A DNA stretch of 64,000 nucleotides from Brugia malayi (GCF_000002995.4 NW_025062478.1:9152001-9216000), one strand, 5' to 3'. Shown: positions 1 to 13,388, counted from the first letter of the stretch. Made by a program: numbers and translations. The notes: generated from the letters alone by a model not told the origin.

Positions 1-333
1 TTTTATCTTATCTGCAAGTGCCTTTATGCTTGTTTTATATATTGTTTAGAAATGGAAGTATTGCACTTTTGATCTAACATATTTGAACTGTTGTTCCAAA
101 TTAATATGCACTGTATCACGTAATAAGGAAGTATCTGAGGAAATCTGTTTTTTATATTCGAATAATGAGCAAAGTTTTATTAGATTTTTTCATTTCCTAA
201 ATGGGAACAATTAATTTTCTTAATTTATATATGTAAAGGTATTTGTCAGTCAGTGAATAATGAACACACAAATTACTTTAGCAGATACTAAGAAGAAATT
301 TGAGGAAGTTGAGTTCTTTGTCTTTCATTTTAG

Positions 334-3300
334 GATTTGAAGCAGAGTTTAAAAATGGAAGAAACGCGAACACAGGAAGCAGAACATGAAGCAAAAAATT
401 GTCGGTTGAAAATCATTGATCTAGAAGAGGAATTAAACGTTCTGAGGATACAAACTGATAAACAGCGTAGTGTTGATGAGCAGGTAATTTTGGGACTAAA
501 TTAGTTCTATAATATTTCAATCATTCTGTTGCAATAAGAAATTGCATTATTTCGTTTATACTTTTTCTTGACTCTTTAAAACTTTTTGTTATGATCTCAA
601 CCGGACTTCTCCATAATCAATCAGTTCAGATGAAGTGCATAAGAACAACTTCGTTTCAGGTGCGGTTATTGCGAGAAGAATTAAAGCAAGCAAGGAATAA
701 AATATCCGCTCAGGCTGCAGATCTAGAAAAAGCCGAAATAGATGCTGATGTGGGTAGATTAGCGGTATAAATTAAATCTGTCCTGTGTCTGTCACTGACT
801 TAACTTGCACACTTGAAGATTGAGCTGAATAAGACGAGATTAGACTAGATATGTTATGTAAATTGAAGTAATAGTTATAGGTAATAGTAATGTTAACAAA
901 TCATTTACTATTCAAAACTTGTTTTCAGGAAGCGGATCGTTCCTCTCGAGAAACTATTGATGAACTCGAAGAGGAAGTTCGTTCTCTCCAAGAAAAATTA
1001 AAAATTCTGGAAATTGATGAAGAAAAACAAAGCAAACGTCTGTTAGTGACTGAGCAGGAAATGATGAGGAATCAGGAAAATAGGTAAAAGAAATTTATTG
1101 TTAAAGTGAACTTTGCCTGCTAAGTAAAGTAACACTGTTTTTACTGAATTATTAAGAAACAAAAATTTTCTTCGACCTTTATTTATATCATTGTATTTCT
1201 GAATTCAGTGAGAAATACGAAAAGAAGTGTAAAATGCTGACGAAGGAGCTAGAAGAAGTTCGCACTGCTTTCGCTGATACCAGTGCACTTCTAGAAACAT
1301 TCAAAGCTGAAAATGAGAAATTGTCGGCGAAAGCAAGCTTAGAAGATGAAGTGCTCACATTAGCTACCTCACTGCAGTCAGCTCGCGATGAGATTAGGTT
1401 TGTCCTCAGTTTTGAAATACTCGAATTTTTAGGTTCATGTCGAATTTTGGGTAAAGCTGTAGGCTTAAATTGAAAGTTTCGGACTGATTTGAAGGAAGGA
1501 TTTATAAGGTTGCAGTGTGATTAACTTTATATTATATTTTATAATAATATAGGAAGGAACATTGTAACAAATTTTCTATTGTTGATTAAAATACACATAA
1601 GAATTTAAGTAAGTTTAGTATGAAGCATGATGAAATCGCAAAACTGCGAAAGGAATTACGTGAGTTACGTGAAGAAAATGAACGTTTGTTGATGGATATT
1701 GATGTACAAACTCAGGCATTGCAACAAGATGCTCAGTTGGCTCGATCTGAGTGCGATGAAATGAGGAAAGAAATGGAAAAATGTAAGGTAAATAATAAAT
1801 TCACTTAAGATTTTATTATTTTAATTTTATTTATTTTAGAATGAAAACTGTCACTAATACATAAAAATAAAAAACGATTAAAAAAATGTACCTCAAGGAG
1901 GATCACCGAAGAAACAATTATTTAGAGCATATTATTGTATAAAATATCCAAATTTAAGGGTTTCCAAGAATCCAGAGTCAGAAACTGTGATTATTTGAAT
2001 TGAAATTTGAAGCTTTATTTCATGTCACCTTTGAAAAAATCATTCTTCCATTAAATGAATTACGTAGTGCTTGAATTATTTTCTGTTTCTAGAATGACAG
2101 CGTTGTTCAACAGCAAAAGAATGATGTCATTTTGATGGAACTTAGGAATGAAATTTCGAAACTTGAAGAACAAGTTATTGAAAAGGTAATGATAAACTTA
2201 TTAAATTACAGACTCGGAAACGACATATGTGTTGGCTTTACTTTATTTCAAAAAAGTGTCATTGTTATACCTAATTCTTAGTAAGGAATGGATGGTTGAA
2301 GTACAATGGGAACTTTTTCATATTATTTATTCATTTTTTCTTTCTATAATGCATTATCATTAATCAGAAAAAAAAAAAAAAATAAAAAAACAGCACAAAA
2401 TTTTTATAACAATGGGATTAGAAGAAATCCGATTGAACTTAGCGAAATATGCAACAAAATCAAATCGTTTGACGGTTTGAATGAGAAATTCAGGACGAGA
2501 AATAAACATCACTGTTTACTTTGCAGGAAAGAATGTTCGCATCAGCACAAAGTGATTTGGAATCGAAACATCAGAAAATATTGATTGAAACTAAGCAACA
2601 ATATGGACAGAAGATTGCTGAACTAAATAAAGCAGTTGGAGAACTAAAAGCTTCTGAAAGCGGAAAAATTAACAAAGTAAGCTAATATTTATAAAAATCT
2701 CGTAATCATAATTACAGAGCTTCCAAATGTGAACTTTAAGTGAAATAGGGAAAGGAATTGAAAGATGTTTAGGTTCCATAAAGAATGTGAAGAAGTTAGT
2801 GCAGGATATGAAAAAGTTAACTGCTTTATTTCCAAAATTTCTACATCATTCCAATTTTTTTCATTTCTTTTTAATCGATTCTTTTTAAGTCGTATAGACT
2901 TGCAATTTTTATATATGTTCAGTTGTTATTAATGAATTTGTAAAATGTTTGTTAATATAAATGCAGTGGTCTTTTTTTTGTATATATGAGTTTTTTATTT
3001 TCAGAGTTATTTTGGAACTGTATTATTAATGCATAATTTTGTTACTTTATAGCTCAATGCTGTAATGACGAATCTGAGGAAGGAATTAGTTGTCAAAGGC
3101 GGCAGTGTTGCATCTTTCAGAATTGACCAACATGATGAATTTCAAAACAGTAAAACACAAAATCTTGATTTGAGTCCAAGATCTGATTTCGAGGAAAAAT
3201 TGGCTACTTTAAAGGAATGTATAGCTGATGTACTTGAGGAAAAATTGTTGTTCGAACAAAGCGATTGCCAGTTAGTGTTGGTCAATAAGGCTACTCAAAC

Positions 3301-6300
3301 AAAGACGGAAATAGAAGAGGGAAGACATATCATTTCTGTAAATAATGATGATGAAGAAGAAGCTGTAAAGCATAGAGATAAAGATGCTGTACTGATAAAA
3401 TTAGACGATTGTAATTGTACAAGCAGAAGTTGTGGTGAAACGAATGAACAAATTTGGAAGTCGAAATCCAGTAGTGAAGTTTGGGGTTTAAGAGCAGAGT
3501 TAGCTTTTCTGAAAAAACAAATGAAGGACGAAGAAATGGACAGAAAGTGCCTTCAGAAACGTATCCAAGTGCTTCAAGCAACCGTTCAGGAAAATAAGGA
3601 GGTTTTGGATTCGATTAAAGAAACAGAAAAAGATGTAAAAAGCGACAAACTTGAAACCGAGGGACGTTTAGATCCATTTGAGGAACAGATTAAAAAATTG
3701 AGAACAGAATTAATGAGTGTTCAGGAATGCCGAGAACAGTATAAACGAGAAATAGAAGAAAGAGACTTGGACATTACTAGTTTGAAGAAAGATATTGAAA
3801 ATTTAACAAGCGATATGAGGTCTTGCAAAACACGTCTTCAAGAAAGCAGTCGTCTGGAAGAACGAAATAGAGTCATTGAGTTTGAAAATAAAAATCTTCT
3901 CGATGAATGCTCTTCACTGAAAGCGAAGCTGACGAAATTAAAAGAGCAGTTTGTCGAAATGGAAAATGAAAATAATAGGAAGCATGTTGAGAAAGTAAAA
4001 GATCTTAATCAACAACTGGATAAAGCTCATCAGGCCTGTGAATTATCGAGAGTAGAAATGGATCGATTGCGAGAGCAGTCTGAAAATTTGTCAAAGGAAG
4101 TGAACTATTTACGAAATTTCTTAAATATCGCTAATACGGAGAAAGAGCAACTGAAAACTGAGGCACTCGAACGACTGAAAGAAATGGAACGGCTATCGTG
4201 GTAATTATAATAATTTTCCTTTTGCAATTCATTATTTGGATGGGAAATTGCTCATCCATTCTTAGTCGTTCACAATTTTAATTTACAAGAAATTCGAGAT
4301 ATTTTTCATGTGTTACTTTTTCTCATCCGAAATGTTTTTGTCGCACAAAAGGTGCACTGTACTCTGTGCTGTAACATGCTTTCTATCTTAGCTTACTGCC
4401 ATTTTACTACTCGCTTATCAACTACATTGATAATGCTATTTTAATAGCGTTTTACCATAACGTGGGATGTATTTATTACGTTTACTTTTTCCGTTTTCCA
4501 ATTTGTATTTCTGTATTATCACTTAAAGCTTTGGGCTCATTAAGATTTCGCAGAATTCATGAAGCTGTAACCTTTTCTTCAGATATGCTTTACCAAAATT
4601 AAAAAGCAGTTAGACTGAATAACTTTTCTCTCTTCATTTAAATGTTACTTTACTGTCTATAATTGGTTTCTTAATCATGTAAGTGGTGCTTGTCGTACTT
4701 TTATTTATTTATTTGGTGGCATCATCATACTTTTCGTGTTGCCATGCTCATTCTTTCAATTCGCCTAATTTTACACAGCTTGTTGTTTTAAAAATAATTT
4801 CCGGAAAATTTAAAGTTTAAATCAGAACTAAATTTCAGAGCTTTACCTTCCGCTTCGCTGTCGCTAATTCTTTTTGTGTCATACGTCACTTCCGATTTAA
4901 AATTTTTAACTAAATTTGTTGAGATCGAAGTAGGAAAATTACTGTTATCTCATATCTTTGGCAAAAGAAAAAAGGCAAAAGAAAACATCTTTCCTTCTAA
5001 CTATTTGTTAATGTGGGAATCTTAGATCTGAGTGGTTTTGTTTTTTTGTTTTACAGTGAACGGATGGAGCTAGAAGTAACTCGACAGCAACTAGATGAAG
5101 CGATAGCGGAAGGTGAGCGTCAAGCTCAGGAATTAGCAAGTTTAAAAGTTCAAACTAAAAGTAATGAAGATTTGGAAAGAGATCGGCAACAAGAACTCCA
5201 TGATTTACGCGAACAAATTCAGACCATCGAGGTCTGGTCAAAGCCTTTTTGATTTTAATATCTGCTCAGAAACACTTTCAATCTGTCGTATCTTGTAAAG
5301 TGCATAATATTGTCCTTATTTTTGTGATAATGATTTATTTGCCTGTAACCGAGAGTACCTCTCTTTCTACGACAACAACAAGAGGTTGAAATTGTTTTGA
5401 CATTGATATTCATACCTATGAACCCTAAAAAAAAACATCTTAAAATCCTTCAGGTTTTGAGGTTTTTATTTATTTTTATTTTATTTTATTTTTATTTTTT
5501 TTGTTATTTAATATTTCTGAAGGATAGTTATTATTTAAGGGACAGATGTTCTTTAATGTTTCTGATTGTTATAAAATCTTTTTTAGGAGAATTGGAAAAT
5601 GGAGTGCAGTAAGAGCGAAGCAATTACGCAAGCTGCAGAAAAAGAACTTGAAAAACTAACTAAAACAAATGAAACATTTATCGAGGACATTAAAAGGCTC
5701 ACAAATGAATTAGAAGTTGAACGAAAACGAATCATCGATTTAGGTTCGTTACAGAACAGTGATATTTGTTTGGTTGTATTCTAATTTGAAAGAGATGAAT
5801 TTTCCTGCATTCCTAATTTATTTAGTTACATTGGTGAATGTTTCTTTAATTTTTGATATCTTAAAAGGTCGAGCTTCCTCGTATATTAATAGAATTTTTA
5901 ATGTTTTAATTCAGTTTTAGGTATCGAGAAAATGCATCTTTCAAATGAAATTGGACAACTCAGAAATGAAGTTGAAACACTGAAGACAAAAAATGTGTTA
6001 GACGAGGATTTGCCGGATGTAAAAAACAAGGTTCAGAAGACAGATTTGGAAATTTTTTTTTCTTTATACACAGATAAGAAGTCGTTATGATGGGTTCTTT
6101 TCACAGGATACTTTTTTTCCATAACTTTCAAGAAATAGTTAATAAAAGATTTTGATATTGTTAGCATTTTATGAACCATTAAATGTTGTGAAAAATCCCT
6201 AATTCTGTGAAAAAACCTCAAATAAAAACGACCCATACAGCCTTATTTTCTATGGATTATAGACTATTTGTGATATTTTGTGTAATGGTGTACAACTACT

Positions 6301-7565
6301 GGTGCAAAAGTTGAAATTTTCACAATTATCTGAAATTATCACACAGTTTATGAATATAGAAGGAGACAGTTCATCTTTGATTTAATTATTTCAGTTAAAC
6401 GAATTAATGGCAGAGAATGCTCAACTGGCAGGTGAACTGTTGAAGGAGCATAATCTGTTGGATAAGGAACTGAGTAAGCAAGATCAACAACTGGAAGGAT
6501 TATTGAAAAAGCATTGCAAAAATGAGGAGAAATTATTGCGAGAGAAGAATCGAGAAGAATTGATGAAGCTTACAGAGGACTTCGAGAGACGGTTGCAACA
6601 GTGTAACGAGGAGTGGAGAGTAAAGTCAAACAACCAAATGGAAATACTGAATCGAGAAATACAAAGTGTAAAGGATAAAAACAAAGAATTACTAAGCCAA
6701 AATGAAAGGTTAATTTAACAAGCAAAGAAAAAAGGCAAAAGTTTCTACATGTTGTATAAGATTCATTCTGCATTAGGACTGTCCTATTATTCGGTGCATC
6801 ATCATATCTTTTAATGACAATAGCATTGCATAGCAGTAACATTTGAAGCAGCATTTGCTAACTTTCAGAGGAACTCAGTTATTCTATGCGGTATCTAATG
6901 GGAACAATTCATGATCATTTGTATTTAATTAATAATTAAAGGAAACATTTCTCGAATGATCTATATTTACAAACTTGCACGTTTCAGAAGTTCTTTCTAT
7001 TTAGTACATCATCAAATTCCAGAATGCGAAAGGAAATGGATGAGATGCAGCAAGAAGTGAAGAAAAGCAAACAAGTATCGGAAGAATTGGATATTAGGGA
7101 AAGGTTAAAGAAATCCGATGATAGCTTGTCCAGGTTTCAAGATTCTCTGATTCCTAGAAATACATTTTAGAGTAAGTAAAGTTAGGTTCTTATTTGGATG
7201 ACAACGACTATGAGAATTTACCATTCAGTTATAAAATCATATTAAGCATTATTTATGCTTCATATGTTCAAGCAGCATTTCAGGTTTGAAACAGTATGCA
7301 GCACTCCCACACCACCACCTCGTAAAAGGATTGGAAATGAAATAACCGATGAAATATTGCAGGTGTCATTGGCGGAAGAAAATAAGAAACTGAAGAAAGA
7401 TATCGATATGTTAGTCTCATTATGCCTTAATCTGCTAAATCATTTTCCTTTAAATAATTTAAAATTTTCAAAAAAACTAAAATGAAACTTTCATTTTTTT
7501 TTATCAAGGCAGTAGATTATAGTACCAAAAGGAAAGCAAAACAATCGAATGAGACTATCTCTTAG
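334..7565 (+). CDS. Long coiled-coil protein, 3' part (5' end outside window)
   Basis: Exons: 334-483, 660-764, 929-1083, 1209-1397, 1619-1787, 2093-2185, 2527-2676, 3053-4200, 5057-5231, 5587-5743, 5921-6030, 6395-6708, 7023-7133, 7284-7413, 7509-7565. All joins use GT-AG sites with matching phase; the total is 3213 nt, giving 1070 residues and a TAG stop. The protein is almost entirely Glu/Lys/Leu-rich heptad-like sequence, as in centrosomal, Golgi-tether or cytoskeletal rod proteins. No globular domain, transmembrane segment or signal peptide is visible. Near the C-terminus the coil breaks at a proline-rich stretch (STPTPPPRKR), then ends in a short basic tail. The first visible exon starts in phase 0, so at least one upstream exon is missing. 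The last two exons are the least certain: the donor TTA|GTCTCA is weak and the acceptor reads TATCAAG. I do not recognise the family; coiled coils attract spurious similarity, so no function is assigned. Confidence 0.8.
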
Positions 7566-9518
7566 CAAATCCACGCAATTTTCAAAATGTTATTAAGATT
7601 GAATTACACACCAGGGCAATTTACGGGTCTATTTATGCTCTGAGATTTATCTTTACTTTAGTTTCTTTGGGTTTTGATTGATTACGTATAGTATTTTGAA
7701 TATTTAATCTCCAAGTGTTACTCTAAATGTAATAAGAGATTTGCTTTAAGTTTTGATCCATTATTTGCATATTTATTGCTATGACTATACTTCACAGTCA
7801 AAATCTGTTAGTAGATTAAAGTAACACCTACATTTCATAATATTCGAATTTCTATCTCAAATCAATTTCCTAATTTTTATGTCACATCTCGATTAAGCTC
7901 AACTTCCCATTAATCGATAACTTCTAACCTGTATTAGTCTTTTATTTAATTTACTTATTATATTCATAATAATTTAAGTTATCTTTAACTTTAACTTTTT
8001 AATATGGGTTTTCGTACACATGTAGAAGGGTTTGACCCCTATACCACAGGTGTTTTCTGACTTTCCGTTTTTTCATGCATTCATTCATCTATATTCCAAA
8101 TGAAGTATGTTTACACAACATATTATCCTTCAGCAACCCTTTTCCCAAATATATTATAGTTCATGTTTCTGTGGAATATCGCTTTTACTTTTTCTTTTCT
8201 TCTTCTTCTTTTTCCCTAATGTGACGTGATTATGATAAAAGCACTCATAGTTAAATTACAAACCTAGATATTCATCAAAACTTGCAGAAAGGATCAAAAT
8301 AATGTGATTCCGAGCTAAACGCGAAATTTTTCGAGCAAGATTGAAGATTTTAGAAGTTTTTGTTAAATGTAAAAGTCTTTTTTGGCACATTTTAATGCCC
8401 CAATTAATAAGTGATAAAAGTCAAAGTCTCTTGTTCTCTTTTTCTCTTCTCGCTTAACTATTAGCTAATTAAAAAGTAAATGAGCAAATAAGCGATAAAA
8501 TAGCTTATGATATGATTTTACACTTTGGTACTATAATAATTACAGTTAAAATGGAAGCAGCTGCTCATAATCTGAATAAACATAAACCAAATGACAATTT
8601 TGACTGATTGCTAACAGCTTTTCTTTTTCTTTCAGAAGATTTAGACCGGATTTAGTTTAACTGTAATGAATATAACTCAAGCAATATTGCATTTCCCGTA
8701 GCACTGTCCATTAATGGCTGATTAACGAAGTGATTGGAACGTTTGCCGATTACGTAATGTAGTTTCCAGATGATGGCTAAGAAATCAATAGAAAACTTGT
8801 TACATACGGGAACACATCCGGGAAGTTATGTAATTCATGAAAGAAAAACATTCGTCTGTGAGGTCTACCTTTACTCCTATATGTATTTCAGTTCCTTGAT
8901 TCAACAAGTCTTGTAGTTGCGCTAATCCAACTTCCTGAGGTGAAGTATTTTAAGAAGCATACCACCTTATCAAAAATTTCTTTTTATTTATCATGAGATT
9001 TGTTAGTTATTATGGGTTTTGAAATTTCAAAAAATATTAGGGTAAAATAGTGAATTTTGATTTCGAAAAGTTTTATTCTTTATTTCAATGCAAATAAATC
9101 TGATTTAAATCAGTTAGTTTGGAACTAGAATGGTTAATTGTAATGCATTCTTAAAAATCGTTGTACGAGTGCAAAATTTAATATCTTGAGGTTTTTGTTT
9201 TGAAACACAAAACAGTGATTTGTTCCTAGACTGATCTAAATTTTTGCTTCTTTCCTGGATGATTTGCTACTAAAATAAAATCGATACTGAGTATGAAAAG
9301 TATGAAGTAGCTAAGGTATACGGTCCCCAATTTATACTTCATTTCTTCACAATGAATTTATTAACATATACTTAAACAAGTGCTCAAAAGTTTTGTTATC
9401 AGGAAAGGCACTACTATGAACCATAAAGGTTTAAGCGGAACTGTGCTTACATTTTTCATTTCGGTGCTTTCTTTAATGCGCAACCATTTAGTCGGATTAT
9501 AAATATGTTCCACATAAG
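7566..9518. other. Intergenic DNA, no gene seen
   Basis: This is AT-rich sequence with stop codons in all frames. No canonical AATAAA was found close behind the coiled-coil gene stop. A short frame at 8551 (KMEAAAHNLNKHK) follows a TTACAG-like acceptor but ends in a stop with no donor, so it is not annotated as an exon. Confidence 0.6.
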
Positions 9519-10085
9519 ATGGACTTTCTAGATTCTGAAATTACGTATTATGCCACTTGTGGAATATTACAGAAGTATTTGCAGGGTATAAACAAACCTT
9601 ATAACTTGGTGTTATTTCCAATATTTAAATTAAACTTAGAAAAATTGCCAGAATTAATGATGTATTCAATGGTATTTCGAAAACGATTACTTTATATCAG
9701 TATATTTTCGTATTTTAAGTTGCTTTTATGGCATATGGTTCAAAACTTTTCAATACTCGTTTCTTCATGTCACTACATATGTATATATAAACATATAAGA
9801 TTAAGCAGTAAATCTGAACGTTTCTTTTCCGGAAAATATTTATGTAACTCTTTATTATTACTTCCATATTCTCTCACAAACTTGAAAAAAGTGGAAAAAT
9901 TCTTATTGTTAAGCAGTTTCAAGTGTCTTTTTAAGAAAAAGTCAGTACACGGTACAACAATAGTTCGTCCTGTTGAGGGCACTGCAGGGGTTCAGGAACA
10001 GGGCGGGAAGGTTTCAAATGGTCCTTATGATGGAAATACGATAGTTGTTTTAAGAATGGAAAATGCTCTCTTGATCATTTTATGA
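9519..10085 (+). CDS. Unexplained 188-codon open reading frame
   Basis: A single uninterrupted frame runs from ATG to TGA and is the second longest open frame in the window. An ATTATAAATATG TATA-like string lies about 20 bp upstream of the ATG. The middle is rich in Leu, Phe, Ile and Tyr and could hold one or two membrane segments. The last 50 codons lie in locally GC-richer DNA and read more like a normal protein (GTTIVRPVEGTAGVQEQGGK). An AAG|GTTTCA donor-like site at 10010/10011 means part of it could instead be an exon (9936-10010). No family was recognised. T-rich DNA lowers stop density, so a chance ORF is a real alternative. Confidence 0.25.
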   Translation: MDFLDSEITYYATCGILQKYLQGINKPYNLVLFPIFKLNLEKLPELMMYSMVFRKRLLYISIFSYFKLLLWHMVQNFSILVSSCHYICIYKHIRLSSKSERFFSGKYLCNSLLLLPYSLTNLKKVEKFLLLSSFKCLFKKKSVHGTTIVRPVEGTAGVQEQGGKVSNGPYDGNTIVVLRMENALLIIL

Positions 10086-10907
10086 TGAACTTTCGGCTGT
10101 CTCTTTTTGCCTTCATCAATTCCACTAATATTTTTCATGTTATATACCTGAAGTTTTTCTTCTATTTCCGCTTTTCCTGATACGTGGCATATATTTCTTC
10201 CCTTACATTTACCGTACTTATATCCCTACTTAAGGTAGTCGTTAAGCTAATCGTGATCATCTTTGATGGACGTCGATCGGCTTCAACCTTTGATGTTCAT
10301 GAAGAAATCACTTGCTTTAACACATTTGGCCTTATTCCGCCCTCATTAATTTTATTTATTTCTATTCATTTATCTCATTTCATATGAATCATTTTATGAT
10401 AGTGCTTGATCCAGCCGTCCTTGCTGGAAATCAATAATAAGTTTATGACTGAATTTTTTTTATTGCATTAATGCTGCATTCCGGTTGCACACGAATGTAA
10501 AATGATCCATAAAATTTCTAGATTACTGTGATTGCTTGACAAGTATGAACCTGCGGATTACTGTAGTAAGTTAGTCATAACGATTTTCTTCCGTTTTTTC
10601 TGTGACCTTACCTGACCCGTATTTCATCAATTTTGTAACCTCGTTAGTTTAGTCATCATGTTGCATATGTTTTGATTGAGATTTGACTCGTATTATGCGA
10701 ATTTTTATATTGAGTTAGAATAATTCAGTCCTAACATCATTTCCTATTAAAATTTCTCTAATTCGAACTTTGATATGTAAAGCTGGTATCAACTACTGAT
10801 GGATAAGGAAGGATTTAATTTGCAATATTAATTTAATTTGAAACCTATTTTGCATTTTGCTGTACTGTAATATTCTTATCATAATATGGAAAAACTCCAA
10901 GTTCAAG

Positions 10908-11046
10908 GAATGAGCTCATCACAGTGAATAGTAATGAAGAAGTGGAATTGGAGCTTTCATTTTTCAGGCAACATAGATTGGTGGTCGTTCTCAGGCGAAA
11001 ATTACAATCAATGCAGCAACAACAACAACAACAACAACAGCAGTAG
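10908..11046 (+). CDS. Possible terminal exon with polyglutamine C-terminus
   Basis: An open frame that begins after a stop at 10882 becomes coding-like from about 10908. It includes the segment LRRKLQSM and ends in about nine glutamines encoded by CAG and CAA, then TAG at 11044-11046. A textbook nematode acceptor (CATTTTTCAG) ends at 10967, so the exon could start at 10968 in the same frame, needing a two-base carry from upstream. I could not find an upstream exon with the right phase. It may be a last exon of an unlocated + strand gene, perhaps linked to the frame at 9936-10010, or a chance frame next to a trinucleotide repeat. Confidence 0.3.
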
Positions 11047-11054
11047 CAGCAGAA
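11018..11054 (+). repeat. CAA/CAG trinucleotide repeat
   Basis: A run of CAA units is flanked by CAG units on both sides, with one TAG interrupting the downstream CAG units. It is the only clear coding-type trinucleotide repeat in the window. Confidence 0.8.
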
Positions 11055-12001
11055 ATCTGATCAGTAATGCATTCTTTCCCAAAATTTAATTGGTTTGTTT
11101 TCGTTGATTTCACAAATATTTTTTGTGATCTTTCAATTTTTAAATTTTCACTCTTTATGAGAATTGTATAAGAGCGCTAAGGAGTTGTTTTGTATAGAAT
11201 GCTTTGACAGCTTAAAGTATTTCTTCATCCATTTCAATATGAACATCTTAATTAGTGCCTTAGGCCATTCTTTTCGTAATAATTTGTCTAATGAATAGAC
11301 TTCTCATTCTCTTGAAATACTGGTTTCTCATTTAATTAAATCTACATTAGTAGTTGAAAGAAAAAATGAAATAGAAATTACCGAATCAGAGTATACTTAC
11401 AATGTTGTTTTCAAAACTTCTATTGAAACGTGATCATTTATATTAGTGAATTTAGGAGTGATACATATCATTATTGTTTTTTAGTTTAACTCAGTTTTTT
11501 TCCTATCTTACACTTAACTTTTGCTAATTTCATTTTCTTATTTTCATTATTCGCTTTTTATTCCTTAGGAAATTTTTTCTTGAGATTTGTTTTCTTTTGT
11601 TGGCTGATATCAGATTACATTAACCACATGAAGTATCTAAACAGCATTTTATGTCAAGGAAAATAAGTACTTTAAAAGGCTTCTTTTCTGGAATATTTTT
11701 GATATTTATTAGTTTCATTAATTCGAACATTTTTAAAGCTATTTGAATGGTCTTTGTTAACCCCTTCAGTTCGACCTTTTAGGGAAGGTATGAGAGATAT
11801 ATAGTTACGGATGAGGAGCTTCTCGTCCTTGTCGCCATCGTTTTGGTATCGGTTTAGTGTGTCTCCGTGAGTGGCACTGTATTGCTTTACTGCTGCTCGA
11901 GTTTTGTTTGCATAAGAGCATTTGGATAGTGGTCGAATGATAGGACGGGAAAGCGTAGAGAGGTTGCACAGAGAGACTCAGAAGTACAAATTGATTCCGC
12001 C

Positions 12002-12100
12002 ATGAGGAAAGAACAGTATTGTGTTCTCGTTATTTTGATTATTTCAATCTACAACAAACTCGAGCTATGTACAGATGAATGGACAAATATTAAACCATAG
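12002..12100 (+). CDS. Small ORF with signal-peptide-like N-terminus (32 aa)
   Basis: The ORF starts MRKEQYCVLVILIISIYN and ends TNIKP before TAG. The basic start followed by a hydrophobic run resembles a secretory signal. It sits at the edge of a GC-richer island in otherwise AT-rich DNA. It could be a stand-alone micropeptide or a first exon (an in-frame GTACAG donor-like site lies inside it), or simply chance. Confidence 0.15.
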   Translation: MRKEQYCVLVILIISIYNKLELCTDEWTNIKP

Positions 12101-13205
12101 GCTAATTTTAGAAGCTTTATTTCAAGCAGTTTTTCAAGATAATTTTGAATCTACAAATTTCTGCAAAAGCAGGGAATTCACGATGTATACAGATTGTTTT
12201 GAAAGTTTTTAAAATATGAGAAGTGTAAATAGTCGATTCGTGCAAATTTTTTGAAGTCAAAAACTGTAAAATGACATTTTTGTGAAGAAAATAAGTGATA
12301 GTAGAGGAAAGAATGATGTAGTGAAAGTGACTAGTGACTAGTTTTATGTGAGATAGTTTTATTACTTGGGTATAGAAGTGTTTCGAGATAGATGAGATAT
12401 TTTCTTTTCTGGGTTTGGAAGCTTGCATTTGGAAGCTAACTTCAACAATAAAAGTTTTTGAGATATGTGAGCAGCAATCGAAATGAACTAGTTACTAGAG
12501 TTATACTCTCCTTTAAGAAGTTCCGTTGGTACAGCAAATGAGTGAGTCTGAAGTACCTAGAGAGAGAAAGCATTGCAGTACTTTACATTTCATTACAGTA
12601 ATTTATTTTGAGGAACAAATAATCACTATTCAAAGAAGCAGAGTGCTAGAAGTAGTCAGATAGGAAGTTAATTTTGAAATGGTCTACTTTTGTACATTCG
12701 TTGAGAATTGATATGGGAATATTTGCAGATTACATTTTAATAATATCATCTATTCCTAGCAAAAGTAATTGTTGTTTATTTTGTATAAAATTTACAAAAT
12801 GAAAAGAGATTTGAGAGAAACATAGGAAAAAACAGAAATTAGAAAACTAAAATGGGAGATGAAGACGATTTTTGCTTGTATTAAGTCATAATTCACAGTG
12901 CAATATCACTACTGGAATGCTTTTGACTCACATTTTTCTCTTTTCTTTATCAAAGGTTTGTCTACATAGATGCTTAATTTATTTGTAGGAAAAGAGGAAA
13001 TTTAAGAACTAAATCTAGAGTATAATATGCCTTTTGTTCAGACACTTTTTATATCTATAAGAAGCTACAAATATAAAAAAATGGCTTACTTTATGACAAT
13101 GCACAACAGTAAATATTTATTTATTTCTTTATCAGAAGGGGGTAAAACCCTAAACAAATTCTTCTACATTTAATATTTGTTCTTTAAACATGAATAAAAC
13201 CAATA

Positions 13206-13388
13206 CTAATATTTGTCCTCACTTGGTATATTCACCTCCCCCTGTCCCCCGGTGTAACCCATATATAAACAGGTCTCGATCGTGGTTGTCCCCTCAGTTT
13301 CTCTCTCATCAAGTACAGTCGAAATGACCGCTTTACTTGAAAACGTTTCATGTTTCATTTTAATATGACTTGTATTTTTGAACGTCAT
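13206..13388 (-). CDS. Small ORF, 60 aa, unrecognised
   Basis: The frame runs from ATG to TAG in a local GC-richer patch. It encodes a hydrophilic peptide with a Gly-rich stretch (YTGGQGE) immediately before a GAG|GTGAAT donor-like site. No family was recognised and no partner exon was found in phase. It is a possible exon or chance. Confidence 0.15.
   Translation of the reverse strand: MTFKNTSHIKMKHETFSSKAVISTVLDERETEGTTTIETCLYMGYTGGQGEVNIPSEDKY

Noticed and set aside
3330..3581. - strand ORF of 83 codons inside the large coiled-coil exon
   Set aside because: It is antisense to a well-supported exon and its product is a reverse image of coding sequence.
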